From contig CASFCL010000007.1 of NCBI GenBank assembly GCA_949293255.1, forward strand, positions 1 through 52,546: DNA of 52,546 bases, written 5' to 3'. The notes beneath the pieces are model-generated. The model was not told the DNA's origin. It ran no database searches and was given only the letters and a program-made list of their open reading frames with translations. This stretch comes from an uncultured bacterium (GTDB lineage Bacteria; Bacillota_I; Bacilli_A; RFN20; CAG-826). Below, piece after piece: positions 25,793-35,394 of this stretch (position 1 is the first letter of the stretch; each line of letters starts with the position of its first letter). Position numbers and translations under genes: made by a program.

Positions 25793-28612
25793 TTATTCAA
25801 CAGATTTTAAGCTCTCTGCCATCTTAACTTTGTTAATTCTACTTGATATTAAAACATTAACAATGATACCAACAATAGCTGAAATTACTAAAGCAATTAC
25901 ATAAGTATCCCGATAAATTGCATAGGTCCAAGCGACAAGTTTTGTCTCGTTTGCACCTAGTACCATATACTCTAAAGGTAGACCTATAAACATTCCAAAT
26001 ATAGATCCAATAACAGTTAAAATAGATGATTCATAAACTAAGGATGAAGCAATTTCTCTTCTAGAAAATCCTAAAACTTTTAAGGTAGCGATTTCTCTTA
26101 ATCTTTCTTGATAATTTAAGATAGCTAAATTAATTAAAACTACTACTGCTAAAGCAATTGCAAATGCTTTTACGGTTGTTGTCATATATCGAATGCTAGA
26201 CATATATGAATTAACTCTATTAATGTTATCTTGTTGAGAGACAACACTAGCTACACCATTTATTTTTCTAATTTCATCTTTTAAATCTTTTTCACTTCTA
26301 GCCCAACTTCCATCCTCATTTTTAATAACATTAATCCAAGTTGAGTTACTATAATTAACTAAATCAATTGTTTCTCGATAAACATAAACTGCTCTCGCTG
26401 CAAAGGTGAAGAAAACTTCAGAAACGTGGAATTCATAATTATTATTATTGAAAATAACTGTGATTGTATCGCCTTTTTTAGCATCAATATCATCAGCAAT
26501 TGATTGAGAAAGTCCACAGTTATAAACAATATTTCCTTCATTATCTAATTCTGTTGGTTCCCAAGAAGCATATCTAAAATTAATTGTATCTTGATCAAAA
26601 TAATATAACATTTCGCTTGAATTATTATCTTCATGACCAGCAGTAACTTGTAAAGCTGCAAATTCGTAAACGCTATCAATACCTTCTACTGCTTCGATTT
26701 CACCTCGAATGGTATCTTTTAATACATTTCCGCTATAATTTGTAGATAAATCAGCACCTAAAATGTTAACAATATCGATATTAATGCCTTCGTCAAGAGT
26801 ATCTTCAATACCAAATCCACATATTAATAAACCAGTACAGCCCATAACGCCAATGACAACCATTAATGATTTAGCAAAATGGACTCTAATATTTCTAAAA
26901 GCCATCATTAAAGATGTATTTTTAATAATTTTATTTTCTTTTTTCTTTTCATAATTAATTTTAGGAGCTTTAGGTCTCATTGAGCTAGCTGGCGTGCTTC
27001 TTAATTCACTATAAATAAGTAAAATTGTCAAAGCAGATATCAAAACTAGCACTACTAACAATATAATTATTGCTGAAATATATGGGAAAACATATGAAAA
27101 ATCAGGAATTGAATACAATAATTGATATTTAATATTCATAACTAAAGGAATTAAAATCGGACCAATAATTAAACCTAAAGCAACCCCAATAAATGCTACA
27201 AAATTAAATAAAGATAGATAATAAAGTAAAATTTTCACTTTTGCTAACCCTAAAGCTTTTAAAGTTCCAATTTGAGTTCTTTCTTTCAAAATCATTTGAG
27301 TAATTGTTGTTAAAACAACAAGTAAAGAAACTACAAGGAAAATAATTGGGAAGGTGAGTGTCATTTGACGAGATTGAGCAATATCGTTTGTCAAAACTGA
27401 ACAAGATGGATAACTGTCTCTATCTAAAATTGCTATAAGTGTTGAATTTGCTAACTCATCGTCCTCGGTTTTAGAGTTAAAATATTCAGTTATTGCCTCT
27501 TGCACTTCTTTTACATCATAGTTTTCATCAACTTTTATAATATATTGATTATAAACTCGATTTAACAAGGTTGAGACATTGTCATCTTCGATTTCTCTTA
27601 TTGAATATTCCATATAATTTGAAATTATTGGAACCATTTCGTTTATATCGTCTTCATATTGTTTTAAATATTCATCTAAAAGTAATCTTGTTGCTTCATT
27701 TTCAACGTTTTCTAAAATAATTTCACTTAAAGTGTTGTAATTTATGTTATTTAAAATTGTTTTACTTAATGAAATTAATAATGTTTTATATCCCATTAAA
27801 AAGTTTGTTGTATTAAACTCTCCTGATTGAGCGTTTTCAGGATGATCCATAAGTCCTGTAATTTTTGCTTTTAAATCAATTGAAGTATTTTCATCAAAAT
27901 AATCAGAAATATGTGCTGAAATTGAATCAGTTATATCATCTCTATAGGTTTCTAAATATTGAGTTAATCTATCTTTTATATCATCTTCAAGTTCGGTTGT
28001 TGAAGAAACAAAATCTAAAGCAAAATCATAAATTGGATCAACATAAGATAAAATTGTATCTTCAAACCCGCTTAAATAAGAACTATCTAAACTAACAGTT
28101 GCTTCTTCGCCAATAAAGCTTGTTATATGTAATTCCTTGCTTGCTTTTCTTGCGGTTTCCTTATCGATATAGAAAAATTCTTGAATAGAATCAGTAGCTA
28201 ATGATGTATTAATATGAAGATTATAAGCTTTATTAATAGTTGGTTTTTCATAAGAAATTAATCCGTTTACAGAATTTCCATAAACAGCTGAAGGAAGTAA
28301 AAGTCTTGTTTCTACTTCTGAATTTGGACCTGAAAGTTCTTTAATTTTTTCTTTTTCCACATCCATTTTATCACTATTTAAATCATCCATTTCTGGATTA
28401 ATTGTGACCCAAATGTCTGCTAAATTGCCGTTTTCTTCAGAATAAATTTGATTAACTCTAGATTCTAAACTTTCAGTATTTGCTTCTAAACCAACATAAA
28501 GTGTAGATGAAATTGCGATAATAAAAATAATAGTAATAAATTGTTTTAAATTACTTACGAAATCTCTTAATCCTTTTTTAAATAATACTTTAAAAGTTCT
28601 CATACCTACCAT
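25793..28612 (-). CDS. ABC transporter permease, MacB/FtsX-like, with large extracellular domain
   Basis: A 939-residue permease. One membrane helix near the N-terminus (about 19-42) is followed by a roughly 370-residue external domain. Three or four helices follow (about 425-560, LTFPIIFLVVSLLVVLTTITQ onward), then another helix near 590, a second external domain (620-800) and three C-terminal helices (about 810-925). The FtsX signature GTLKALGLAKVKILLYY and its second copy ATLKVLGFSRREIASSL mark both halves. It overlaps the ATPase gene by 7 bp. Export of lipids, peptides or lipoproteins is typical of the family; the substrate is unknown. Confidence 0.88.
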   Translation of the reverse strand: MVGMRTFKVLFKKGLRDFVSNLKQFITIIFIIAISSTLYVGLEANTESLESRVNQIYSEENGNLADIWVTINPEMDDLNSDKMDVEKEKIKELSGPNSEVETRLLLPSAVYGNSVNGLISYEKPTINKAYNLHINTSLATDSIQEFFYIDKETARKASKELHITSFIGEEATVSLDSSYLSGFEDTILSYVDPIYDFALDFVSSTTELEDDIKDRLTQYLETYRDDITDSISAHISDYFDENTSIDLKAKITGLMDHPENAQSGEFNTTNFLMGYKTLLISLSKTILNNINYNTLSEIILENVENEATRLLLDEYLKQYEDDINEMVPIISNYMEYSIREIEDDNVSTLLNRVYNQYIIKVDENYDVKEVQEAITEYFNSKTEDDELANSTLIAILDRDSYPSCSVLTNDIAQSRQMTLTFPIIFLVVSLLVVLTTITQMILKERTQIGTLKALGLAKVKILLYYLSLFNFVAFIGVALGLIIGPILIPLVMNIKYQLLYSIPDFSYVFPYISAIIILLVVLVLISALTILLIYSELRSTPASSMRPKAPKINYEKKKENKIIKNTSLMMAFRNIRVHFAKSLMVVIGVMGCTGLLICGFGIEDTLDEGINIDIVNILGADLSTNYSGNVLKDTIRGEIEAVEGIDSVYEFAALQVTAGHEDNNSSEMLYYFDQDTINFRYASWEPTELDNEGNIVYNCGLSQSIADDIDAKKGDTITVIFNNNNYEFHVSEVFFTFAARAVYVYRETIDLVNYSNSTWINVIKNEDGSWARSEKDLKDEIRKINGVASVVSQQDNINRVNSYMSSIRYMTTTVKAFAIALAVVVLINLAILNYQERLREIATLKVLGFSRREIASSLVYESSILTVIGSIFGMFIGLPLEYMVLGANETKLVAWTYAIYRDTYVIALVISAIVGIIVNVLISSRINKVKMAESLKSVE

Positions 28613-29370
28613 TCAATTTCTGATGCTTTTTTAGGATTTTCAATTACTTCATTAGATAAAATTGAACCATCTCCAACTCTTATAATTCTATCTGCAATAA
28701 CTGATAAAGCTTTGTTATGCGTGACAATTATGATTGTTTTCTTTTGTTCTTTTGCAACTCGATATAATAAATCCATAATTTGAGAACCAGTTTTACTATC
28801 TAATGCTCCAGTTGGTTCATCGCATAAAATTAAAGTTGGATTTTTGATTAAAGCTCTAGCAATTGCGACTCTTTGTTGTTCACCTCCACTTAATTGAGAA
28901 GGAAAATTATTTTTTCTATCACTTAATCCAACAAGTTTTAAAATTTCATCAACATCAAAATGTTTATCAACTAAAGAAGATGCGATATAGACATTTTCAT
29001 AAGCAGTTAAAGATGGAATTAAATTATAAAATTGAAAGACAAAACCAACATCATTTCTTCTGAATATTGAAAGTTCTTTTTCGTTCATGTTGGTAATATC
29101 TCTTCCATTTAAAATATAGTTACCGCTACTTGCTCGATCCATTCCACCTAAGATATTTAATAAAGTAGATTTACCAGCACCACTTGGTCCTAATATAACT
29201 ACAATTTCACCTTGATTGATTGAAAAAGTTGCATCTTTTAAGGCTGTGATAATTGCTTCATGCTTTTTCTCATCACCATAAAATTTAGAGATGCTTTTAA
29301 TAATAATTTGAGGTTGTTTATTAATTTCAACCTTAGTTTCTTCTTTTTTGATTTCTTGATTATTTTCCAT
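28606..29370 (-). CDS. ABC transporter ATP-binding protein (LolD/MacB type)
   Basis: A 254-residue ATPase partnering the overlapping permease. Walker A is [16 protein letters not shown], the Q-loop is [18 protein letters not shown], the signature is [15 protein letters not shown], Walker B is [12 protein letters not shown] and the H-loop is VTHNKAL. The Lys/Glu-rich N-terminal extension (1-25) is unusual. A GGGAGG site precedes the ATG. It sits 16 bp after the cardiolipin synthase gene, so the three are likely co-transcribed. Confidence 0.93.
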   Translation of the reverse strand: MENNQEIKKEETKVEINKQPQIIIKSISKFYGDEKKHEAIITALKDATFSINQGEIVVILGPSGAGKSTLLNILGGMDRASSGNYILNGRDITNMNEKELSIFRRNDVGFVFQFYNLIPSLTAYENVYIASSLVDKHFDVDEILKLVGLSDRKNNFPSQLSGGEQQRVAIARALIKNPTLILCDEPTGALDSKTGSQIMDLLYRVAKEQKKTIIIVTHNKALSVIADRIIRVGDGSILSNEVIENPKKASEIEW

Positions 29371-29386
29371 AAAAACCTCCCTAAAC

Positions 29387-30982
29387 CTAGATTAATGGTG
29401 AAAGAATTCTTAAAATACACCAATAAATTCTTCTAATTAAAGGCTTATTAATATATTCATTTTCACTTTGCATTTTTGATACATTAAGCATTTCTTCAAA
29501 GTCTTTTTTGATATCTTGAATCATATGACCTCTATAGAAAATTATTCCATTTTCAAAGTGTAAATATAAGCTTCGATAATCAAAATTTACAGTTCCGGTC
29601 ATGGCAATTTCATCATCAACTAAAATCATTTTTGCATGATTAAATCCAGGTGTATATTCATAAATTTTTACACCTTCAGTTAAAAAAGATGAATAGTAAC
29701 TTCTTGAAAGTGAATAAACCATTTTTTTATCAGGAATTCCAGGAGTAATAATTCTTACATCAATTCCCGATTTTGCAGCTGTAATAAGTGCGTTTAATAA
29801 TTCATTATCTGGAGTTAAGTATGGAGTAGATAAATAAATATATTTTTTAGCTCTTGCAATCATTTGTAAGTAAGCAGTTTTTGCACCATCTTCACCATCA
29901 AAAGGTACTTCTCCATACGATTGAATGTAAGAATTAGGCTCTGTTTGAATTTCTTCTGTTAAGCAATCTTTATTATTTTCATAGGAATATTTTTTAATTT
30001 CATCAACATCTTTTATTGGATCTCTACTTATCAAAGACCAATTTGAAACAAATAAATTTGTTAAACCTGTTACTGCTGGACCCTTAATTAAGACGAAATT
30101 ATCTTTCCATATACCAAATCTAAGTTTTTTGTTGATGTATTCATCTGCTAAATTACATCCACCAGTAAATCCTCTAACACCGTCGATTACAATAATTTTT
30201 CGATGATCACGAGAATTTTGTCTAACATCAACAAATGGTCTAATTCTATTAAAGGCAAAACATTTTATTCCATCCGCTCTTGCTCTTTTAAAGAAATGAG
30301 CATCAACTTTTCCTACACTTCCAAAATCATCATAAATAAGTCTAACATCGACACCATCTTTTACTTTGTTTTTTAAAATTGTGTAGATTTTATCGAACAT
30401 AAATCCATCTTCGATAATGAAATATTCGATAAAAATGAATCTTTTTGCTTTTTCTAATTCCTCTAAAATATGAGGGTATCCATATTGTCCTAATTTATAA
30501 TAATGTGCTTCACTATCTTTAAAAACACTAGCTTCACTTTGTTTATATAAATATCTAGCAATTGCCCATGAATCAGCATTAAGTTCACGAATTTCTTTTA
30601 ATACATCTTCTGAATCAACTTTTCCTGCCCATAATTCAAGATTAATTTTATTAAGTCTAAGTTTTTTTTTCTTTTTAGTTGTAATTTTATTTGCATAAAG
30701 AAGATAAATAATTGCTCCAGCATAAGGTAAAAGTACAATAACCGTTATCCAAGAAAGTTTAAAATTAATTTGAACCTTGCTATTGAAAATAAACACCGCT
30801 AAACAAGTGTTTAATAAATAAAGAAAAACAACGAATCCAACTAATACATATAAATTTGTACTAATAAAAAATGGTAAAACAAGTAAAGCAATAATAAAAA
30901 TTGTTCCTAGTAAGAAAACTAATGCTGCTATGAAAAATCTAATTTTGGATGGTTTTCTTTTTTCGCCTTTTTTATCTCGCAT
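29387..30982 (-). CDS. cls: cardiolipin synthase (phospholipase D superfamily)
   Basis: A 531-residue enzyme that joins two phosphatidylglycerols into cardiolipin. Two membrane helices (about 13-37 and 42-98 region) are preceded by a basic tail. Two HKD motifs are intact: SRDHRKIIVIDGVRGFTGG and FNHAKMILVDDEIAMTGTVN. The start is an ATG only 6 nt after a TATAAT box, with no ribosome binding site, suggesting a leaderless transcript. The ABC ATPase follows 16 bp downstream. Confidence 0.92.
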   Translation of the reverse strand: MRDKKGEKRKPSKIRFFIAALVFLLGTIFIIALLVLPFFISTNLYVLVGFVVFLYLLNTCLAVFIFNSKVQINFKLSWITVIVLLPYAGAIIYLLYANKITTKKKKKLRLNKINLELWAGKVDSEDVLKEIRELNADSWAIARYLYKQSEASVFKDSEAHYYKLGQYGYPHILEELEKAKRFIFIEYFIIEDGFMFDKIYTILKNKVKDGVDVRLIYDDFGSVGKVDAHFFKRARADGIKCFAFNRIRPFVDVRQNSRDHRKIIVIDGVRGFTGGCNLADEYINKKLRFGIWKDNFVLIKGPAVTGLTNLFVSNWSLISRDPIKDVDEIKKYSYENNKDCLTEEIQTEPNSYIQSYGEVPFDGEDGAKTAYLQMIARAKKYIYLSTPYLTPDNELLNALITAAKSGIDVRIITPGIPDKKMVYSLSRSYYSSFLTEGVKIYEYTPGFNHAKMILVDDEIAMTGTVNFDYRSLYLHFENGIIFYRGHMIQDIKKDFEEMLNVSKMQSENEYINKPLIRRIYWCILRILSPLI

Positions 30983-30996
30983 GTATTAATTATAAT

Positions 30997-31021
30997 ACAT
31001 TTTTTATTATAAAAAATGTAG
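30997..31021. terminator. AT-rich hairpin between the HAD gene and cls
   Basis: TACATTTTTTA and TAAAAAATGTA flank three bases, a perfect 11-bp dyad just beyond the HAD gene's stop and upstream of the cls -10. It could end the housekeeping operon or act at the cls promoter. Confidence 0.4.
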
Positions 31022-31032
31022 TTAGACTTAAT

Positions 31033-31668
31033 TTACTCTACAATTTTTAGAATTTCGCTTAAATTATCGATTAACGGAACATTATGTTTCATTAAAACTT
31101 TTCTTGAATTATGACCTTTTGTGAATAAAACACAATGTAGACCTAAAGCCATCGCGACTTCATAGTCATGACTTGTATCACCAATCATTATACTTTTTGA
31201 TCTATCAATTTTATTTTCATTTATGAATTCATTACCGTATTCGATTTTACCTACTGCATGTAAGTTATCACTAGCAGCATAACCATCAAAAAACATATGA
31301 ATTCCTAGCTCTTTTAATTGTTCTTCAAGTAATTTTTTCTCTGTTGCCGATAAAATATATAATTTAAAACCTCTTTTTTTGAGTTCTTCTAAAGTATATT
31401 TTACATCAGGGTAAAGCCAAGCTTCGGTTGATTTTCTTTTCATGTATTGATCAAAAAAGAATCCAACTTCTTCGCTATATCTTTCCATTGGAAAGTTAGT
31501 TTTTGCATAATAATCTTTTACTGGAAAACAAAAGTTATCTAAATAAAATTCTTTAGTTACACCTTCAACTCCAAGGCTCTTAAAAAGCTCATCTTCAATA
31601 TTAAAAGATAGATCAACATCATCTAATAAAGTCCCATTAAAATCAAAGAAAATGTTTTTAATTTCCAT
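31033..31668 (-). CDS. HAD-superfamily phosphatase (phosphoglycolate phosphatase-like)
   Basis: A 211-residue hydrolase with the start taken at the ATG at 31668 (GGAAAA upstream); the longer frame begins with TTG. HAD motif I is FFDFNGTLLDD, motif II is LYILSATEK (Ser or Thr region), the conserved Lys is in HAVGKIEYG, and motif IV is IMIGDTSHDYEVAMALG. The cap is alpha-helical (subfamily I). The first Asp is followed by Phe-Asn instead of Leu-Asp, a mild variant. It is last in the yigZ-mrp-pepP-HAD operon. The substrate is unknown. Confidence 0.85.
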   Translation of the reverse strand: MEIKNIFFDFNGTLLDDVDLSFNIEDELFKSLGVEGVTKEFYLDNFCFPVKDYYAKTNFPMERYSEEVGFFFDQYMKRKSTEAWLYPDVKYTLEELKKRGFKLYILSATEKKLLEEQLKELGIHMFFDGYAASDNLHAVGKIEYGNEFINENKIDRSKSIMIGDTSHDYEVAMALGLHCVLFTKGHNSRKVLMKHNVPLIDNLSEILKIVE

Positions 31669-31697
31669 ATTTTTCCAAAAACCCTGCAAAACCCAAA

Positions 31698-32972
31698 TTA
31701 TTTTTCAAAAACTTGATATTGCATTGCTTTTTCAATATCTTCAATTTCTTTTAAAATATTACCACTCAAATTTAAGGCTCCATCTTCAGTAACTAAGATA
31801 TCGTCTTCAATTCTTACACCAATTCCTAATTCTTTAAAATATAAACCTGGTTCATCAGAAATAATATTTCCTGGTTGAAGAGGAAGTGTACGATCACTGC
31901 AATCATGAGTATCTAACCCGATATGATGAGATACGCCATGGAAATAATACTTACTAATATCAGCTTTATCATTTATTAATCCAGCTTTTAAACATTCGTT
32001 TGCTAAATATTCAATAACTTTGTCATTAAGTTCTTTTAAAGTGATTCCAGGTTTAACAGTTTCAATAACCATTTTGTTGCAACCTAAAACAATTCGATAA
32101 ATTTTTGCTTGTAATGGATTAAATCTACCATTTACTGGGTAGGTTCTAGAAATATCAGCACAATATTCATTGTTTTTTGCACCTAAATCAAAAAGCATTA
32201 AATCACCATTATTAATTTTTGCTGTTGGAGTTGGATAATGTAAACAAGTTGCATTTACACCACTTGCAGCAATTGTTGGGAATGATAAATCGGAATAATC
32301 ATAGTCTTGAATTGTATAGAAAAATAAAGAAGACATTTGGTATTCATATAAATCTGGTTTTAAATTTTTCATAATTTGTTTTAAACCAATGTTAGTTTTA
32401 GCAATTGCTTCTTTAAATTCTTCTATTTCTGCTTTTGATTTAACCATTCTTAAAAGCATGATGTTTCTATAAATATTTTTTACATTTAAATATGGATAAT
32501 TTGCTTTTAATCCGCTTGCTACATCTTCAGTATATTTGTCTTCATCGATTTTTTGTTCTTTATCTAAATCTAAATATAAATTTACGATATCGCCATATAA
32601 TTTTTCTTTTCTATTTAAAATTAAATCGAGTCTTGAATCAAAACAATCAAGTGTCAAAACATTATCAATTTTACTAAGCTCAGAAGCTTCATCGATTGTT
32701 AATCTTTTCCCAGTCCACTTTTCTTTTAATTCGTTATATGGTTGAACAAATAAGAATTCTTTATAAAGGTTATCATATTTAACTAAAACATAGATTGATC
32801 CTTCTTGTTTTATATTAGTTAAATAGTAAAAATTTCTATTTGCCATGTATGGATGATTTTCATCTTCACTTCTTTTTTTACCAATACCAGCATATAAGAT
32901 TAAAACGCTATTATCTTCGATTGAATCGAATATTTTCTTTCTTCTTTGTAAAAATTCTTCTGGTCTAATCAT
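31698..32972 (-). CDS. pepP: Xaa-Pro aminopeptidase (M24 family)
   Basis: A 424-residue aminopeptidase P releasing N-terminal residues before proline. The creatinase N-domain (about 1-165) is followed by the pita-bread catalytic domain. Dimetal ligands are visible: LMLFDLGAKNNEYCADISRT (two Asp), HGVSHHIGLDTHD (His), ISDEPGLYF (Glu) and GVRIEDDILV (Glu). It lies 2 bp after mrp, with a GGAAGGT ribosome binding site. Confidence 0.92.
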   Translation of the reverse strand: MIRPEEFLQRRKKIFDSIEDNSVLILYAGIGKKRSEDENHPYMANRNFYYLTNIKQEGSIYVLVKYDNLYKEFLFVQPYNELKEKWTGKRLTIDEASELSKIDNVLTLDCFDSRLDLILNRKEKLYGDIVNLYLDLDKEQKIDEDKYTEDVASGLKANYPYLNVKNIYRNIMLLRMVKSKAEIEEFKEAIAKTNIGLKQIMKNLKPDLYEYQMSSLFFYTIQDYDYSDLSFPTIAASGVNATCLHYPTPTAKINNGDLMLFDLGAKNNEYCADISRTYPVNGRFNPLQAKIYRIVLGCNKMVIETVKPGITLKELNDKVIEYLANECLKAGLINDKADISKYYFHGVSHHIGLDTHDCSDRTLPLQPGNIISDEPGLYFKELGIGVRIEDDILVTEDGALNLSGNILKEIEDIEKAMQYQVFEK

Positions 32973-32974
32973 AC

Positions 32975-33808
32975 TTATTTACCTTCCACTTTATCTAAAA
33001 TCTTATTAAGTATTTCATCAAATTCATCAAAATTAATTGATTCAAATTTTCCACTATCAACTTCAACTGAAGTTCCAGCTTTAAGAGGTAATCTTCCTAA
33101 AATATCAATTCCTTGCTTTTTAGCAAAATCTTCTAATTTAGATTCACCATATAAATAAATTTTTTCATCACAATTTGGACAAGTGACATAAGACATATTT
33201 TCAATCACACCTAAAATTGGAATGTTCATCATTTTTGCCATATTAATTGCTTTTGAAACAATTAAAGAAACAAGATCTTGAGGAGTAGAAATTACAATAA
33301 TTCCATTAAGAGGAATTGATTGAAATGTAGTTAAGTTAATATCGCTTGTTCCTGGAGGCATATCAATTAATAAAAAGTCTAAATCTTCCCATAAAACATC
33401 TTTATAAAATTGAGTTAATAAAGTTGAAGCAAGGCCACCTCTCCAAATAATTGGATCATCTTCATTATTTACTAACATATTTGAAGAAATAATTTTAATT
33501 CCATCATGACTAATTGCTGGATAAATTAAATTAACACCATTTCCATAAGCTGGAGCATGGATGTTAAAAGATTGTGGAATTGATGGACCAGTAATATCAC
33601 CATCTAAAATACCAACATTTTTACCTAATTTATTTAATTTTGTAGCTAAAAGTGAAGTTATAAATGATTTTCCAACGCCACCTTTACCACTAACGATAGC
33701 AATTGTATGTTTAATGCTGCTTTCTTCGTTAAGTTTTGCTTTTTCAATTCTTGAAGAGCATTCTTTTACTCCGCAACTTTCGCAATTATGATTGCAAGAT
33801 TCACTCAT
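32975..33808 (-). CDS. mrp: Mrp/NBP35-type iron-sulphur cluster carrier ATPase
   Basis: A 277-residue P-loop ATPase for Fe-S cluster delivery. The N-terminal Cys motif CNHNCESCGVKEC resembles eukaryotic Nbp35. The deviant Walker A is SGKGGVGKS, followed by GILDGDITGPSIP and LLIDMPPGTSD. The cluster-binding CPNC lies near residue 213. It could serve the Fe-S-rich hydrogenase encoded in this window, though nothing links them directly. The gap to yigZ is 1 bp. Confidence 0.93.
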   Translation of the reverse strand: MSESCNHNCESCGVKECSSRIEKAKLNEESSIKHTIAIVSGKGGVGKSFITSLLATKLNKLGKNVGILDGDITGPSIPQSFNIHAPAYGNGVNLIYPAISHDGIKIISSNMLVNNEDDPIIWRGGLASTLLTQFYKDVLWEDLDFLLIDMPPGTSDINLTTFQSIPLNGIIVISTPQDLVSLIVSKAINMAKMMNIPILGVIENMSYVTCPNCDEKIYLYGESKLEDFAKKQGIDILGRLPLKAGTSVEVDSGKFESINFDEFDEILNKILDKVEGK

Positions 33809-33809
33809 T

Positions 33810-34412
33810 TTAATTTTCCTCCATCAAACGATTAACTTTTTTAAACTCGATACTCTTGATATTTCCATAAAATAAAGAGTTCAGATCCTCTTTATACTCT
33901 AAAGGAGTATAAAACTCGATAATAATTGTATCATTAAATGATGTTGAAAGAGTATCAAATTGCTTTATTTTTAAATAATTTTTAAAAATGCTATATCCTT
34001 CATAATCAATCGATACTTTATATAAAAGCATTTCTTTGATTTCTACCTTTTTTGATTCATCAATCACTCTTTTTGCACTTTCAACATAAGTTCTTAAAAG
34101 TCTTCCACTTCCTAAAAGAGTCCCACCAAAATATCTAACTACAAAAATTGCTACATCAGTAAGATCATTTTGTTCAATTAAATTTAAAATTGGTCTTCCA
34201 GCAGTTCCACTAGGTTCTCCATCATCTGAATATTTTTTCTCATTTTTGAAGAAATATGCATAACAAATATGTCTTGCTTTTTGGTGCTCATTCTTAAGTT
34301 TTTTTAAAAATAAGTTGAATTCTGCAAGGTTTTCGACGTGAATTACATAGGAAATGAATTTCGACTTCATTACTTCAATTTCGGTTTTGTTCTCTTTTAA
34401 AATCGTATACAT
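33810..34412 (-). CDS. yigZ: YigZ/IMPACT family protein (UPF0029)
   Basis: A 200-residue protein with the N-terminal IMPACT domain signature KARHICYAYFF, SDDGEPSGTAGRPIL and VVRYFGGTLLGSGRL, followed by a small ferredoxin-like C-terminal domain. The family is linked to translation control in eukaryotes; its bacterial role is unclear. It is first in the operon. Its -10 (TATAAT, 34444-34439) shares bases with the divergent CPBP gene's -10. Confidence 0.92.
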   Translation of the reverse strand: MYTILKENKTEIEVMKSKFISYVIHVENLAEFNLFLKKLKNEHQKARHICYAYFFKNEKKYSDDGEPSGTAGRPILNLIEQNDLTDVAIFVVRYFGGTLLGSGRLLRTYVESAKRVIDESKKVEIKEMLLYKVSIDYEGYSIFKNYLKIKQFDTLSTSFNDTIIIEFYTPLEYKEDLNSLFYGNIKSIEFKKVNRLMEEN

Positions 34413-34438
34413 TTTATTACCTATAAACGCTTCTTTAT

Positions 34439-34446
34439 ATTATAAT
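34439..34446. promoter_or_regulatory. overlapping divergent -10 boxes for yigZ and the CPBP gene
   Basis: ATTATAAT reads as TATAAT on both strands (plus 34441-34446, minus 34444-34439). The intergenic gap is only 45 bp, so the two promoters cannot be open at the same time. Confidence 0.55.
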
Positions 34447-34457
34447 ATAAATACTTT

Positions 34458-35393
34458 ATGAGTGAAAAAATTAAATGTGAAAAATGTGGTTTGTTTATTG
34501 AAAGAGATATGCCTTATTGTCCATATTGTGGATATGAAAATCATAGTTACTCTGAAACAATAGAAACACCACTTGAAGAAGAAAAAAAAGATTTAGAAGT
34601 TAGTAAAGAAGAACAAGTAGCTGAAGAAAAAGAAGAAAGTTCAGTTAAAAATTTCTTTAACAGTTCATTATTTAAATTTCCTTCTAGAGAACTTAATGTA
34701 AATCAACCTATAAAACTTACACTTTTTTTACTTGGATTTATCGGATTAAACGTAATTGCAACCATATTTACATATATTGCAATAACTAATCCTTATTTTG
34801 CTAGCATTCCAGCCTATAGTGCTGCTGTTAATTTTGCATGTTATCTTGTTCTTTTTGGAATTATGGTGATGATTTTAAACGTCAGCACTATCGACGTCCT
34901 TAAAGATTATAAAAAAATTGATACTTGGGCTCAGGGTTTAAAATATGGATTTATTTTAATTATTGCATCTATATTATTAAATACATTCCTTCAAACAGTT
35001 ACAGGAATATCATCAAGTAACGCAAACGAAAATTCAGTTAATTCAATTGTTACACTTTTCCCAGTTTTATCAGTATTAATTTTTGGAATTGTCGGACCAA
35101 TATGTGAAGAATTCACTTATAGAGTTGGATTTTTCTCATTTATAAGAAAATTTAGCCGAGTTGCTGCTTATGTAATAAGCGCAATTTTCTTTGGTTTAAT
35201 TCATTTTGATTTTACAAGTTTTGGAACTGATGCAATTTACGTTGAATTAATTAATCTTCCTACTTATATTCTTGCTGGTGTAATTTTATGTTATGCATAT
35301 GAAAAAAAAGGATTAGGAGTGTCAATTTTTGCTCATTGCACGAATAATTTAATATCAGTTTTAATAACTATTTGTTTAATAAGAGGAATTTAA
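34458..35393 (+). CDS. CPBP-family intramembrane protease with N-terminal zinc ribbon
   Basis: A 311-residue protein. A zinc ribbon (CEKCGLF and CPYCGY, residues 5-27) is joined by an acidic linker to a membrane domain of about seven helices. CPBP/Abi motifs are present: GPICEEFTYRVGF (EExxxR), FGLIHFDF (His) and HCTNNL. This family includes CAAX-type proteases and bacteriocin-immunity proteins. It is first gene of a three-gene unit with TraX-like and thioredoxin genes. A TATAAT lies 11 nt before the ATG and there is no ribosome binding site, so the leader can be only a few nucleotides. Confidence 0.88.
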   Translation: MSEKIKCEKCGLFIERDMPYCPYCGYENHSYSETIETPLEEEKKDLEVSKEEQVAEEKEESSVKNFFNSSLFKFPSRELNVNQPIKLTLFLLGFIGLNVIATIFTYIAITNPYFASIPAYSAAVNFACYLVLFGIMVMILNVSTIDVLKDYKKIDTWAQGLKYGFILIIASILLNTFLQTVTGISSSNANENSVNSIVTLFPVLSVLIFGIVGPICEEFTYRVGFFSFIRKFSRVAAYVISAIFFGLIHFDFTSFGTDAIYVELINLPTYILAGVILCYAYEKKGLGVSIFAHCTNNLISVLITICLIRGI

Positions 35394-35394
35394 T

